This document shows, in pieces, positions 56,460 through 64,000 of a stretch of DNA of 64,000 bases; position 1 is the stretch's first letter; every line of letters begins with the position of its first letter. Location of the stretch: positions 496,001 through 560,000 of the forward strand of contig JADJTT010000006.1 in the NCBI GenBank assembly GCA_016711045.1. The letters run 5' to 3'. The stretch is from Saprospirales bacterium. GTDB taxonomy: Bacteria > Bacteroidota > Bacteroidia > Chitinophagales > Saprospiraceae. The notes under the pieces were generated by a model that saw only the letters and a list, made by a program, of their open reading frames with translations, ran no database searches and was not told the origin of the DNA. The translations under genes were made by a program, and so were the position numbers.

Positions 56460-56858
56460 TTAGGCCTTGGCCAACAAAATAATCTTCTTTGAAATGATCT
56501 TATCTTTCTGTTGAATGGTAAGCATTAGCAGGCCTGGTTGGGCATTCTGCAGGTCCACCGGGCGGGGTATTGGTTTCTACATCGTCTAGCGCCAGAATAA
56601 TATCGCCCGATTGCAGACGGGCTGCTTCTGAATAGCTACATATTCCGCATTGTCCAGCTTAAATTCAGGGATGATGGTCTCCAGGTCCTGGTCGGTGGTG
56701 ATGTTTTTCTTGATCACGGTTTCGGTACCGTCGTCATTAACGATTCTTTGGATGAGCACAATTTTGTTGGGGGTAGATTCCTGTGCGTGTAGCATGAACA
56801 GTCCTGCGATCAGCAAGAACAATGTAGATAGCAAGCGCTGTGCAGATGTGGTTTTCAT
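56460..56858 (-). pseudogene. Small secreted T9SS-tail protein, broken by two frameshifts
   Basis: Reading from ATG 56858, a signal peptide (MKTTSAQRLLSTLFLLIAGL) and VNDDGTETVIKKNI, then LDNAEYVAI run in one frame, which then stops at TAG near 56586. A second frame continues the sense with AARLQSGDIILALDDVETN, and a third ends with PVDLQNAQPGLLMLTIQQ, then KDKIISKKIILLAKA and TAA at 56460-56462. The last piece is a typical T9SS sorting-tail ending. Restoring both shifts would give about 130 residues of a small exported protein. Two shifts within about 60 bases suggest genuine decay, though sequencing error cannot be ruled out. If only the intact frame is expressed, it gives a 90-residue product (56586-56858). 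Confidence 0.7.
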
Positions 56859-56998
56859 TGGGGGTGGATTTGGTGAGTGAAAAGGAAAAATCATTTTGAA
56901 GGACAGGCGGGGAGGGAGGGTGTTGTATGGAAAAATGTTAAAGTGGCAGAATAAAAAAGTGGAAGTAAGTGAATCTATTCCGAAATGTTCTGCGCAGT

Positions 56999-57142
56999 TA
57001 AAAAAGATGGCGTCTATCTTCAAAAAGATGGCGTCTATTTTCAAAAAGATGGCGTCTATTTGAGGATAAAAGGCCTAAATTTGAACGAATTGCCGGGAAT
57101 GCCGTTGTGTAAAGACGCCATCTTTTTTGAATAGACGCCATC
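56999..57142. repeat. Direct and inverted repeats of AAGATGGCGTCTAT
   Basis: Three tandem 21-base units CAAAAAGATGGCGTCTATTTT-like between 56999 and 57062, then, after a 48-base spacer, two inverted copies (AGACGCCATCTTTTTT and ATAGACGCCATCT, 57113-57142). The two groups can form a stem of about 30 bp. Directly upstream of ygiQ (ATG 57160). Confidence 0.85.
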
Positions 57143-57159
57143 TCTAAAATTAACGCAGT

Positions 57160-59058
57160 ATGTTCGACGACAGGCCAGTAACGGATTGGCTACCTATTAC
57201 GAAAGAAGAAGTGGAATTGCGTGGATGGGACGACCTCGATGTGGTGCTTATCTCAGGAGATGCGTATGTGGACCACCCTGCCTTTGGTTCTGCCGTGATC
57301 GGCCGTATCCTGGAAAGTGAAGGACTCCGGGTAGCGTTGGTGCCCCAGCCTAATTGGCAGGATGACCTGCGGGATTTTAAAAAATTCGGTGCGCCCAGGC
57401 TCTTTTTCGGCGTTACTTCGGGGTGCATGGACTCCATGATCAACCACTATACGGCAAGTAAGCGGAAACGCTCTACCGATGCGTATACCCCCGGAGGACA
57501 ATCCGGCTTCCGGCCCGATTATGCGGTGACCGTCTATACGAAAATCCTCAAGCAACTCTATCCCGATGTACCTGTACTGATAGGTGGAATTGAAGCTTCG
57601 CTTCGGCGGGTGACCCACTACGACTATTGGGCCGATAAACTCTTTCCCAATATCCTGGAAATGAGCGGGGCCGATCTGTTGGTCTACGGCATGGGCGAAA
57701 TGCCCCTGCGCGAGATCATTCGCCTGCTGAAGAAAGGTGTGCCTTTTTCCTCACTCACCACCATACCCCAAACCGGCTTGATGCGCCCTTTTTCCGATCC
57801 GCTGCCGGTGAACAAGAACTGGACGGATATCCAGCTGCATTCGCACGAAGAATGCTTGAAGGACAAGCGCGCCTATGCCGGCAACTTTAAACACGTAGAA
57901 CAGGAGTCGAATAAGGTCCAGGCTCGCCGCATTCTCCAGCGCGTAGGTGACAGCCAACTCCTCATCAATCCGCCTTATCCGCCCATGATGGAGGAGCAGA
58001 TCGATGCTTCCTTCGACCTGCCCTATACCCGGATGCCGCACCCGAAATACAAAAAGCGCGGCTCCGTTCCGGCTTACGAAATGATCCGCTTTTCGGTAAA
58101 TATGCATAGGGGATGTTTCGGAGGCTGCAGCTTTTGCACCATATCCGCTCACCAGGGTAAATTTATCGCAAGTCGCTCAGAGGAGTCGATCTTGCGGGAA
58201 GTGGATATCGTGACGAAAATGCCTGACTTCAAAGGCTATATCAGCGATCTGGGCGGACCCTCCGCCAATATGTACCGCATGAAGGGCAAAGTGCAGGAAA
58301 TATGCGACCGCTGCGTAAGCCCCTCCTGTATTCACCCGGTCATCTGCAGCAACCTGGATACCAGTCATAAGCCGATGACTGAATTATACAAAAAAGTGGA
58401 CGCCCATCCCGATGTGAAAAAAGCCTATGTAGGTAGCGGAATCCGCTACGACCTGCTGGTGGATAGTTACAATAAAAATAACGACGGGAGCCTCGACGAG
58501 TACATGGAGCAAGTCGTGACCCGCCACGTCTGTGGTCGCCTGAAAGTGGCGCCCGAACATACCTCCGATGCCACCCTGCGCATCATGCGGAAGCCTTCTT
58601 TTAAACACTTCCACGAATTCAAGAAGAAATACGAAAAGATCAATCAAAAACATGGGCTCAACCAGCCGCTGATCCCGTATTTTATCTCCAGTCACCCCGG
58701 GTCTCAAATGGAAGACATGGCCAACCTGGCTGCCGAAACCAAAGACATGGGCTTCAAACTCGAGCAGGTGCAGGATTTTACCCCTACGCCCATGACGGTG
58801 GCCACAGTGATCTACTACTCCGGTCTACACCCCTATACCTTGCAGCCGGTCTATACTCCAAAATCGCCCAAGGATAAAAAGAACCAACACCTGTTCTTCT
58901 TCTGGTACAAACAGGAAAACCACCAGCTCATCCGCCAAAAACTCATAGCCATGGACCGCGCGGACCTCATCCCCAAATTGATCGAGGAGAAAAAGCGGCA
59001 CGAGAAACGGGAGATCGTGAAGGCGAGGCGGAAGCAGGGCGGGAGGAACCGGAAATAG
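57160..59058 (+). CDS. ygiQ: YgiQ-family radical SAM protein
   Basis: 632 residues, cytoplasmic. N-terminal B12-binding-like part (DVVLISGDAYVDHPAFGSAV, FFGVTSGCMDSMINHYTASK), then the radical SAM domain with CFGGCSFC (CxxxCxxC binding a 4Fe-4S cluster), followed by YISDLGGPSANMYRMKGKVQ, KVAPEHTSDATLRIM and VQDFTPTPMTVAT, all family hallmarks. C-terminus is basic (KRHEKREIVKARRKQGGRNRK), which suggests RNA or nucleotide contact. Exact reaction is unknown; the family is annotated only as a radical SAM enzyme. Normal length, start ATG 57160 follows the repeat cluster; a strong terminator follows. Confidence 0.9.
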   Translation: MFDDRPVTDWLPITKEEVELRGWDDLDVVLISGDAYVDHPAFGSAVIGRILESEGLRVALVPQPNWQDDLRDFKKFGAPRLFFGVTSGCMDSMINHYTASKRKRSTDAYTPGGQSGFRPDYAVTVYTKILKQLYPDVPVLIGGIEASLRRVTHYDYWADKLFPNILEMSGADLLVYGMGEMPLREIIRLLKKGVPFSSLTTIPQTGLMRPFSDPLPVNKNWTDIQLHSHEECLKDKRAYAGNFKHVEQESNKVQARRILQRVGDSQLLINPPYPPMMEEQIDASFDLPYTRMPHPKYKKRGSVPAYEMIRFSVNMHRGCFGGCSFCTISAHQGKFIASRSEESILREVDIVTKMPDFKGYISDLGGPSANMYRMKGKVQEICDRCVSPSCIHPVICSNLDTSHKPMTELYKKVDAHPDVKKAYVGSGIRYDLLVDSYNKNNDGSLDEYMEQVVTRHVCGRLKVAPEHTSDATLRIMRKPSFKHFHEFKKKYEKINQKHGLNQPLIPYFISSHPGSQMEDMANLAAETKDMGFKLEQVQDFTPTPMTVATVIYYSGLHPYTLQPVYTPKSPKDKKNQHLFFFWYKQENHQLIRQKLIAMDRADLIPKLIEEKKRHEKREIVKARRKQGGRNRK

Positions 59059-59063
59059 TTTTT

Positions 59064-59130
59064 AGTTTTTAATTTTCAGTTTTCAGTTTTGAGGTAGGCC
59101 TTCTTAACTGAAAACTGAAAATTAAAAACT
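59064..59130. terminator. Bidirectional terminator with 25-bp perfect arms
   Basis: Arms 59064-59088 and 59106-59130 are perfect complements (AGTTTTTAATTTTCAGTTTT and on), 17-base loop, between the convergent ygiQ and M20 genes. AT-rich, with an internal duplication of TTTTCAG. Confidence 0.85.
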
Positions 59131-59135
59131 GAAGA

Positions 59136-60449
59136 CTATTTCAACAGCTCCAGCAGCGCGGCACTCATCGTCAATACCCCCGTTTTAATCGTCGGTTCCG
59201 GAAGGGGGATGTATTTGGAAGAATGGAGAGAAGGAAGGCCTGTTCCGCTTGCCTTTGCTGTTTCTACTTTTTGAGGATCCACCGATCCGAGCCAATATTG
59301 GAGAATGGGCACGCGGGGCTCCGTACGGCCAAAGCGGCCGAAATCTTCACCTACCATATTTGGCGGCACATCTACCACATTTTCATTTCCAACGGCCGAT
59401 GAAAAAGCCTTCCCCACTATTTTGGTGAGGTCGGGATCGTTGTATAGCGCGGGTGTATATTCGTCGCGTACCTTGATAGTGGGGTACATCGCTTCCGGCA
59501 GTCCTGCAGCCATGGCTTCGCCGTTGCAGATGCGGGTCAGCTTTTCAATCATCGCATTGCGCACTTCGTCGGTGTAGGAGCGGAGGGTGAGTTCCATTTT
59601 TACTTCATCTGGGATCACGTTGCCTTTGGATCCGCCATGGATCGAACCCACCGTGAGCACCCCAGGTTCGCTGGGCGGCAGTTCACGGCTTACTATGGTC
59701 TGGAGTGCCAGAATAATGCGGGCCGAAAGGACCACCGGATCGAGGGTTTGGTGGGGGAGGGCGCCGTGCCCCCCTTTGCCGTGTACCGTGATGTCGACCA
59801 TATCGACATTTGCCATTGCGTAGCCGGGACAGAGTCCCACCGTTCCGGCAGGCAGGTTGGAATTGACGTGTAGGGCCAATCCATAGTCGGGATGGGGAAA
59901 ACGTTCATATAATCCGTCTTTCAACATCTCTTTGGAACCGCCGCTTCGCTCTTCGGCGGGCTGCCCGATGAAGACAAGGGTGCCGCTCCACTGATCGCGC
60001 ATGGAGGCCATCGCGCGTGCCGTACCTGTCCAGACGGTCATGTGTATATCGTGTCCGCAGGCATGCATCACGCCTACGGTTTTACCCGATTCATCGGTGG
60101 CAGTCACGGTGCTGGCATAGGGAAGTCCGGTTTCCTCCGCAATGGGGAGTGCATCCATATCGGCGCGAATCAGGATGGTGGGGCCTTCGCCGTTTTTCAA
60201 GACGCCCACCACGCCGTTGCCGCCCACTTTCTCGGTGACCTCATAGCCTGCATGGCGCAGTTCTTCCGCCATGCGTTGGGAGGTATTAAATTCGTAGAAA
60301 GAGAGTTCGGGGTGCGTGTGGCAGTGGATGTACAGGTCATGCAGGTAGGGGTAATCGCTGGCGATTTCGGATTTTAGTGCAGATAGAGGATCCGTTTGAG
60401 CCTGGAGCGTCAAACTGAATGCGCAGAGGAAGAGGAGAATGGGTTTCAT
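59136..60449 (-). CDS. Secreted M20D-family amidohydrolase/carboxypeptidase
   Basis: 437 residues. Signal peptide MKPILLFLCAFSLTLQAQ, so exported to the periplasm. Metal motif MHACGHDIHMTVWTGTARAM (HxCGHDxH), downstream PAEERSGGSKEMLKDG with the catalytic Glu pair, the dimerisation lid (NVDMVDITVHGKGGHGALPH) and the C-terminal NMVGEDFGRFGRTEP with the last ligands. M20D enzymes hydrolyse N-acyl amino acids, aminobenzoyl-glutamate, indole-acetyl amino acids and similar amides; specific substrate unknown. Single gene, convergent with ygiQ. Confidence 0.87.
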   Translation of the reverse strand: MKPILLFLCAFSLTLQAQTDPLSALKSEIASDYPYLHDLYIHCHTHPELSFYEFNTSQRMAEELRHAGYEVTEKVGGNGVVGVLKNGEGPTILIRADMDALPIAEETGLPYASTVTATDESGKTVGVMHACGHDIHMTVWTGTARAMASMRDQWSGTLVFIGQPAEERSGGSKEMLKDGLYERFPHPDYGLALHVNSNLPAGTVGLCPGYAMANVDMVDITVHGKGGHGALPHQTLDPVVLSARIILALQTIVSRELPPSEPGVLTVGSIHGGSKGNVIPDEVKMELTLRSYTDEVRNAMIEKLTRICNGEAMAAGLPEAMYPTIKVRDEYTPALYNDPDLTKIVGKAFSSAVGNENVVDVPPNMVGEDFGRFGRTEPRVPILQYWLGSVDPQKVETAKASGTGLPSLHSSKYIPLPEPTIKTGVLTMSAALLELLK

Positions 60450-60539
60450 AAGGAAAGAGACTTAAAGAAAAGAACAAGATAATTCTAGGTCTTTACAAAT
60501 GTTGATTTGGCGATCGTGCGTAACGTGAGTTAATAATTT

Positions 60540-61562
60540 TCACCTCCGCCCCAAGAACGCCTCCGTCCTCACCCGTGCATTTTCCCGGATATCCACATAA
60601 AACAGGTTATAATCCGCGATGTGGTAGTTGCGGCGCCAGAAAAGCGCGCTACCCGGAAATTTGGGTTTGTGTATCCACAACAGTCCGTCGTGCACCTGGG
60701 CGTCCACACGTTGGGGCAGGTAGCCGTCATAAGAGGGTACGACAAGCCCTTGTGAAAAATCCTTTGGGGCAGGGGTGGAGGAGGTATTCCACAGCAGCGG
60801 GTTGGTAGCTAGCACGCCGGAATTGGGTTGGTACCAGGGCGGGAAGTACCCGTATTTGAAACTGCGCCAGGAGCAATAGCAGCCCACTTGCTCGGGCGTT
60901 TCGCAGGGGGGGATTGTCTCAAAATAGCCGGCTTCTACCGGGATACCGACCAGATAGGCCGCTACCAGGCGGGTCTGCAAGGGTTTACCCTCGAAGTAAT
61001 CTTTGAGCAGGTGCTTGGCGTGTGTAGTCCCTTGACTATGAGAAGCGATGATAATCGGTCGGCCCTGGTTGTAGTGGTCCATGTAGTATTCAAAGGCCCG
61101 CTTCACATCGGCATATGCCAGGTCGAAAGCCATAAACGCAGAGGCGGAATCCTCATTGGCAAAGTAGCTGTGCAGGTGCGCCTGGCGGTAGCGTGGGGCA
61201 TACACCCGCGCTGTTTCGTTAAACACACTGGCCTGGTATTGGATGGTACTGTTGTCGGTTCGCTCGTTGAGGTCTGGGTCATCGATAGGGCCGTTCCAGC
61301 CATTCTCTCCTTTTTTTCCGATATATATGGTGGGATGCAGGAAAAATACATCCACCTCCGCTTCGGCCTGCTTGTTGAGCAGGTCGGGGGCGGGGGTCCA
61401 GTCGGCCTTATCGTCCCTATCCGGCAGTGCGGCCCAGCTGGAGGCCTGGGAATAATCGGGCGCGGAGGGACGGGCTTGTTGGGTGAACGGGGCATTGGGT
61501 TTTACGGCGCAGGAGGCAAAGAGGGCCATACCAAGAAAAAAAAGCAGGAAACGCTGAAACAT
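60540..61562 (-). CDS. DUF3089-family lipoprotein, alpha/beta-hydrolase fold
   Basis: 340 residues. Lipoprotein signal with lipobox LFASC (Cys18). Family motifs: VDVFFLHPTIYIG near 71, QYQASVFNETARVYAPRYRQA, and the nucleophile elbow IIASHSQGTTHAKHL (Ser in SHSQG), giving an alpha/beta-hydrolase of the DUF3089 type. These are thought to be esterases/lipases of unknown substrate. Divergent from the M28 peptidase gene, sharing a 125-base region with a perfect hairpin. Confidence 0.82.
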   Translation of the reverse strand: MFQRFLLFFLGMALFASCAVKPNAPFTQQARPSAPDYSQASSWAALPDRDDKADWTPAPDLLNKQAEAEVDVFFLHPTIYIGKKGENGWNGPIDDPDLNERTDNSTIQYQASVFNETARVYAPRYRQAHLHSYFANEDSASAFMAFDLAYADVKRAFEYYMDHYNQGRPIIIASHSQGTTHAKHLLKDYFEGKPLQTRLVAAYLVGIPVEAGYFETIPPCETPEQVGCYCSWRSFKYGYFPPWYQPNSGVLATNPLLWNTSSTPAPKDFSQGLVVPSYDGYLPQRVDAQVHDGLLWIHKPKFPGSALFWRRNYHIADYNLFYVDIRENARVRTEAFLGRR

Positions 61563-61616
61563 GACACTTCGGTTTTTAAAGCAACGGGTTATTTTGGGAA
61601 AGGTTATCTTTAATGG

Positions 61617-61663
61617 ATTCTCAAGTGAGATGACGGCCGCCGGCCGTCATCTCACTTGAGAAT
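61617..61663. repeat. Perfect inverted repeat, 22-bp arms
   Basis: Arms 61617-61638 and 61642-61663 (ATTCTCAAGTGAGATGACGG plus CC) are exact complements with a 3-base loop. It sits in the divergent promoter region between the DUF3089 and M28 genes and ends 24 bases before the latter's start, so it is not a terminator in the ordinary sense. Confidence 0.88.
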
Positions 61664-61687
61664 ACTATAACCAATATTAACGGAAAA

Positions 61688-63445
61688 ATGATGAAACACG
61701 GGTACTTATTATTGCTTTTATTTACCATGGGGGGGCTCCATGCCCAATCCAACATCCAAATCACCAACCCTGAAGCCGAAAATATCCTCCTGGGCAATTT
61801 CGATCCGGCAGATTATGCGTCTGCCTTCCCGGTCGAAGACCCGGCCTGGATTGCCGAAATGATCGCCACCCAAGTTTCGGCCGACTCGGTAAAATCATAC
61901 CTGGAAGTAATGGCTTCCTTTGGAAACCGTAACACAGGCTCCGATACGGTGAGTACCACTTCAGGTATCGGCGCCGCCCGGCGCTGGGTGTATGAAAAAT
62001 TTAAAGCCAACAGCGAATTTGTATCGGGCCGCCTGATCGTCTCCTATTTGCAATTCGACCAATATGTCTGTGGCATGGGGCAGCACCGGAACATCTTTGC
62101 CATTCTGCCCGGCCAAGGTCCTCAATATCAGGAAGTGGTGCTGGTCGAAGCCCACCTCGACAGCCGCTGTGAGGATCCGTGCGACATCACCTGCGTGGCA
62201 GAAGGGATGGAAGATAACGGAAGCGGTACCGCCCTGGTACTCGAGCTGGCCCGGGTGATGAGCTTGTACACGTACAATCGCTCCATCGTCTTTTTGGTCA
62301 CCATCGGGGAGGAACAGGGGCTTCTCGGCGCCGATGCATTTGCGGAATACTGCTACACAGAAGGAGTACAACTGAAAGCCGTGCTCAATAACGATATCAT
62401 CGGCGGCATCATTTGCGGCCAAACGGCTTCCCCTCCGGGCTGCCCGGGATTAAACGACATCGATAGTATCAACGTGCGGATCTATTCCAAAAACGTATTT
62501 GATTCCAAGCATAAGCAACTGGCGCGGTTTACCAAACTGGAATATCAGGAAATGCTCCAGCCCTTCATGGCGGTAAAGCCAGTGGTTAACATCATGACTC
62601 CCGAAGACCGCACAGGCCGGAGTGGCGACCATATTCCCTTTCGTCAAAAAGCCTATCCGGCCATCCGTTTCACTTCGGCCAACGAGCATGGCGACGGCAA
62701 TCCAGGTGGCACCTCCACCTATGAAGACCGCCAGCACAGCATGGATGATATCCTCGGAGTGGATACCAATAACGATATGATCCTGGACAGCTTTTTCGTC
62801 GATTTCAACTACCTCTCCCGCAACGCCATGCTCAACGGCAACGCCCTGGCCATGGCTGCTGCGGGCCCCGTAACGCCGATAAACCTTGAGGTCGAACCCG
62901 TCAACAACGGCTTTGAAGTGTCTTTCGAAGATCCCAATGAATACGGGGTGTACCGCGTCGGCGTGCGCAAATACTGGACCAACGACTGGGATACGGTATA
63001 CACCATTTACAGCACCCTGGACACGATCTACGGCCTGGCGCCGGATCCGGCAGAAGATTATGCCGTCTCCGTAGCCTCGGTGGATGGAAACGGCGTGGAG
63101 AGTTTATTTTCCGGAGAAAAAGCGATCACTTTTACCACAGGGATCAGGGATATTCCCATCCGGGAAAAAGGAATAGCCTTGCTTCAAAACTACCCGAATC
63201 CCTTCGACGAAGCTACGGTGATCGCCGTGCGGGTAGACCAGTCGATGCCCTATAAAGAGGCCTATATCGCGGTATACAGCATCGAAGGCCGGGAACTGGC
63301 ACGACTGCCCATTGAGCTTCAACCTGGCCTAAACGAAGTGGTTTATGGCTACGAACACCATCAATACGTGCCAGGCACCTACGCCTATAGTTTGGTAGTT
63401 GATGGCAAGGAAGTGGAGTCGAGGCAGATGGTGTATGCGTATTAA
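61688..63445 (+). CDS. Secreted M28 zinc aminopeptidase with T9SS sorting domain
   Basis: 585 residues. Signal peptide ending GGLHAQ. M28 catalytic domain ~45-400: VEAHLDSRCED (His and Asp), MEDNGSGTALVLELARV (bridging Asp), TIGEEQGLLGADAF (Glu pair), LNNDIIGG, and RSGDHIPFRQKAYPAIRF (last His). Next a fibronectin-III-like domain (NLEVEPVNNGFEVSFEDP) and a C-terminal T9SS domain (LLQNYPNPFDEATVIAVRVD ending SRQMVYAY). Probably digests peptides outside the cell. The stop codon region overlaps that of the next, convergent gene by 4 bases. Confidence 0.9.
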   Translation: MMKHGYLLLLLFTMGGLHAQSNIQITNPEAENILLGNFDPADYASAFPVEDPAWIAEMIATQVSADSVKSYLEVMASFGNRNTGSDTVSTTSGIGAARRWVYEKFKANSEFVSGRLIVSYLQFDQYVCGMGQHRNIFAILPGQGPQYQEVVLVEAHLDSRCEDPCDITCVAEGMEDNGSGTALVLELARVMSLYTYNRSIVFLVTIGEEQGLLGADAFAEYCYTEGVQLKAVLNNDIIGGIICGQTASPPGCPGLNDIDSINVRIYSKNVFDSKHKQLARFTKLEYQEMLQPFMAVKPVVNIMTPEDRTGRSGDHIPFRQKAYPAIRFTSANEHGDGNPGGTSTYEDRQHSMDDILGVDTNNDMILDSFFVDFNYLSRNAMLNGNALAMAAAGPVTPINLEVEPVNNGFEVSFEDPNEYGVYRVGVRKYWTNDWDTVYTIYSTLDTIYGLAPDPAEDYAVSVASVDGNGVESLFSGEKAITFTTGIRDIPIREKGIALLQNYPNPFDEATVIAVRVDQSMPYKEAYIAVYSIEGRELARLPIELQPGLNEVVYGYEHHQYVPGTYAYSLVVDGKEVESRQMVYAY

Positions 63446-63966
63446 TCCTTCCCTGCCCCTACAAAATAATCTTCCTTGTCTCTAAAGAGAATATTAAACG
63501 TAGTCATACTCCCGTAGCAGCGGGTGATGTACTGCTGGAGGTTGACCTTGTCTTCGTCGTCCAGTTTTTTGTGGGCGTTGATGTTTTGCTCGAGCACGCG
63601 CATGCGATCGCGCATCATGACGATCTTGTGGAAAAAGGATTCGATGGGCACCTCTTTGGATTGGTAAGAAGTGTCCTCGGGTTGGAGGATCATGATACCG
63701 TTTTTCCAGCGATCGCCGAGCGGTACCTTTTCGAGGCTGACACCCGCCCATTCGCGCAGAATTTTGGCGAGCGATTTTTCCGCTTCGGTAAAGGTGACGG
63801 ATTCTTCGGTAGGAATAGCTTCGATCACTTCCCATCCTGTATAGGTCTTTCCGATCGTTTTCAGACCGGTCTGAATAAAGCACACGTCATAAGCGGCGGT
63901 GTGGAGGCGAACGATGACCCCATCGCCAAATTCGGGGTGTATAATGCGTGAACCAACTCCCAGCAT
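63442..63966 (-). CDS. Conserved hypothetical protein with SH3-like N-terminus
   Basis: 174 residues from ATG 63966 (GTG 63987 would add seven residues). The start GVGSRIIHPEFGDGVIVRL looks like the SH3/CarD-like nucleic-acid-binding barrel found in some helicase tails. The rest is helical: AEKSLAKILREWAGVSLEKV and later RDRMRVLEQNINAHKKLDDED, then YITRCYGSMTTFNILF. Seems cytoplasmic, no signal peptide. Function unknown. Its 3' end overlaps the M28 gene by 4 bases. Confidence 0.7.
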   Translation of the reverse strand: MLGVGSRIIHPEFGDGVIVRLHTAAYDVCFIQTGLKTIGKTYTGWEVIEAIPTEESVTFTEAEKSLAKILREWAGVSLEKVPLGDRWKNGIMILQPEDTSYQSKEVPIESFFHKIVMMRDRMRVLEQNINAHKKLDDEDKVNLQQYITRCYGSMTTFNILFRDKEDYFVGAGKD

Positions 63967-64000
63967 AAGGTATATTTTTTTATGCACTGAAGGAGGGGCT

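Noticed and set aside
56999..57142. Possible CRISPR array or tandem regulatory array
   Set aside because: Units of 21 bases abut without spacers; the inverted copies point to a palindromic element.

Overview
The window looks like a chromosome segment of a free-living Bacteroidota bacterium, most likely of the Saprospirales (Lewinella / Phaeodactylibacter / Haliscomenobacter type). Evidence seen: several secreted proteins with type IX secretion (T9SS) C-terminal tails of both the sorting-domain and CHU_C type, a ~1970-residue SprB/HYR-repeat surface protein, a delta-60-repeat protein, CarboxypepD_reg plus TonB receptor architecture, a lack of clear Shine-Dalgarno sequences, and several TAnnTTTG -7 promoter boxes. 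No rRNA, tRNA, transposase, phage gene or CRISPR array was seen.

Layout. (1) 1-0.5 kb: tail of a probable NiFe-hydrogenase large subunit and its maturation protease. (2) 0.7-8 kb: TonB-type protein, a small His-rich secreted protein, then a heavy-metal RND pump fused to its outer-membrane channel, followed by the lipoprotein adaptor. (3) 7.8-12 kb: methionine-salvage isomerase mtnA, class II aldolase, TatD nuclease, tcdA, and a convergent SpoU rRNA methylase. (4) 12-17 kb: TonB-dependent receptor, MarR regulator, MFS exporter and glyoxalase-fold protein with a palindromic operator candidate. (5) 17-28 kb: three large secreted/surface T9SS proteins. (6) 28-33 kb: NAD-linked formate dehydrogenase, two genes. 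(7) 33-47 kb: accessory-looking envelope cluster: a barrel with three SH3 domains, a coiled-coil/barrel protein, a CHASE2 membrane protein without output domain, two FecR-like secreted proteins, two paralogous M48-like metallopeptidases, a periplasmic caspase-TPR protein and a double NTF2 protein. (8) 47-52 kb: PiT phosphate transporter with PhoU-like tail; adenosine deaminase and a pentameric ligand-gated ion channel as a pair. (9) 52-56 kb: pyruvate/2-oxoacid:ferredoxin oxidoreductase in which the gamma subunit, a GltD-like NAD(P)H oxidoreductase and the ferredoxin subunit are one polypeptide. (10) 56-64 kb: a small T9SS pseudogene, ygiQ, M20 amidohydrolase, DUF3089 lipoprotein, M28 peptidase with T9SS tail and a conserved hypothetical gene.

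Two themes stand out. First, region 7 joins a sensor-like CHASE2 protein, a caspase protease and two zinc proteases, all predicted to face the periplasm; one FecR-like partner carries three 16-residue linker repeats each with a dibasic pair, a plausible target for an Arg/Lys-specific bacterial caspase. Its core, 35.6-47.3 kb, is bracketed by two direct copies of a ~138-bp double-hairpin repeat, with a third copy at 25.4 kb. This is the best candidate for an undescribed system. Second, the window carries hydrogenase, formate dehydrogenase and NAD(P)H-coupled POR genes, pointing to flexible or anaerobic redox metabolism.

Intergenic space is rich in long perfect inverted repeats of several families. 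Functions are inferred from motifs read by eye; no database search was run.
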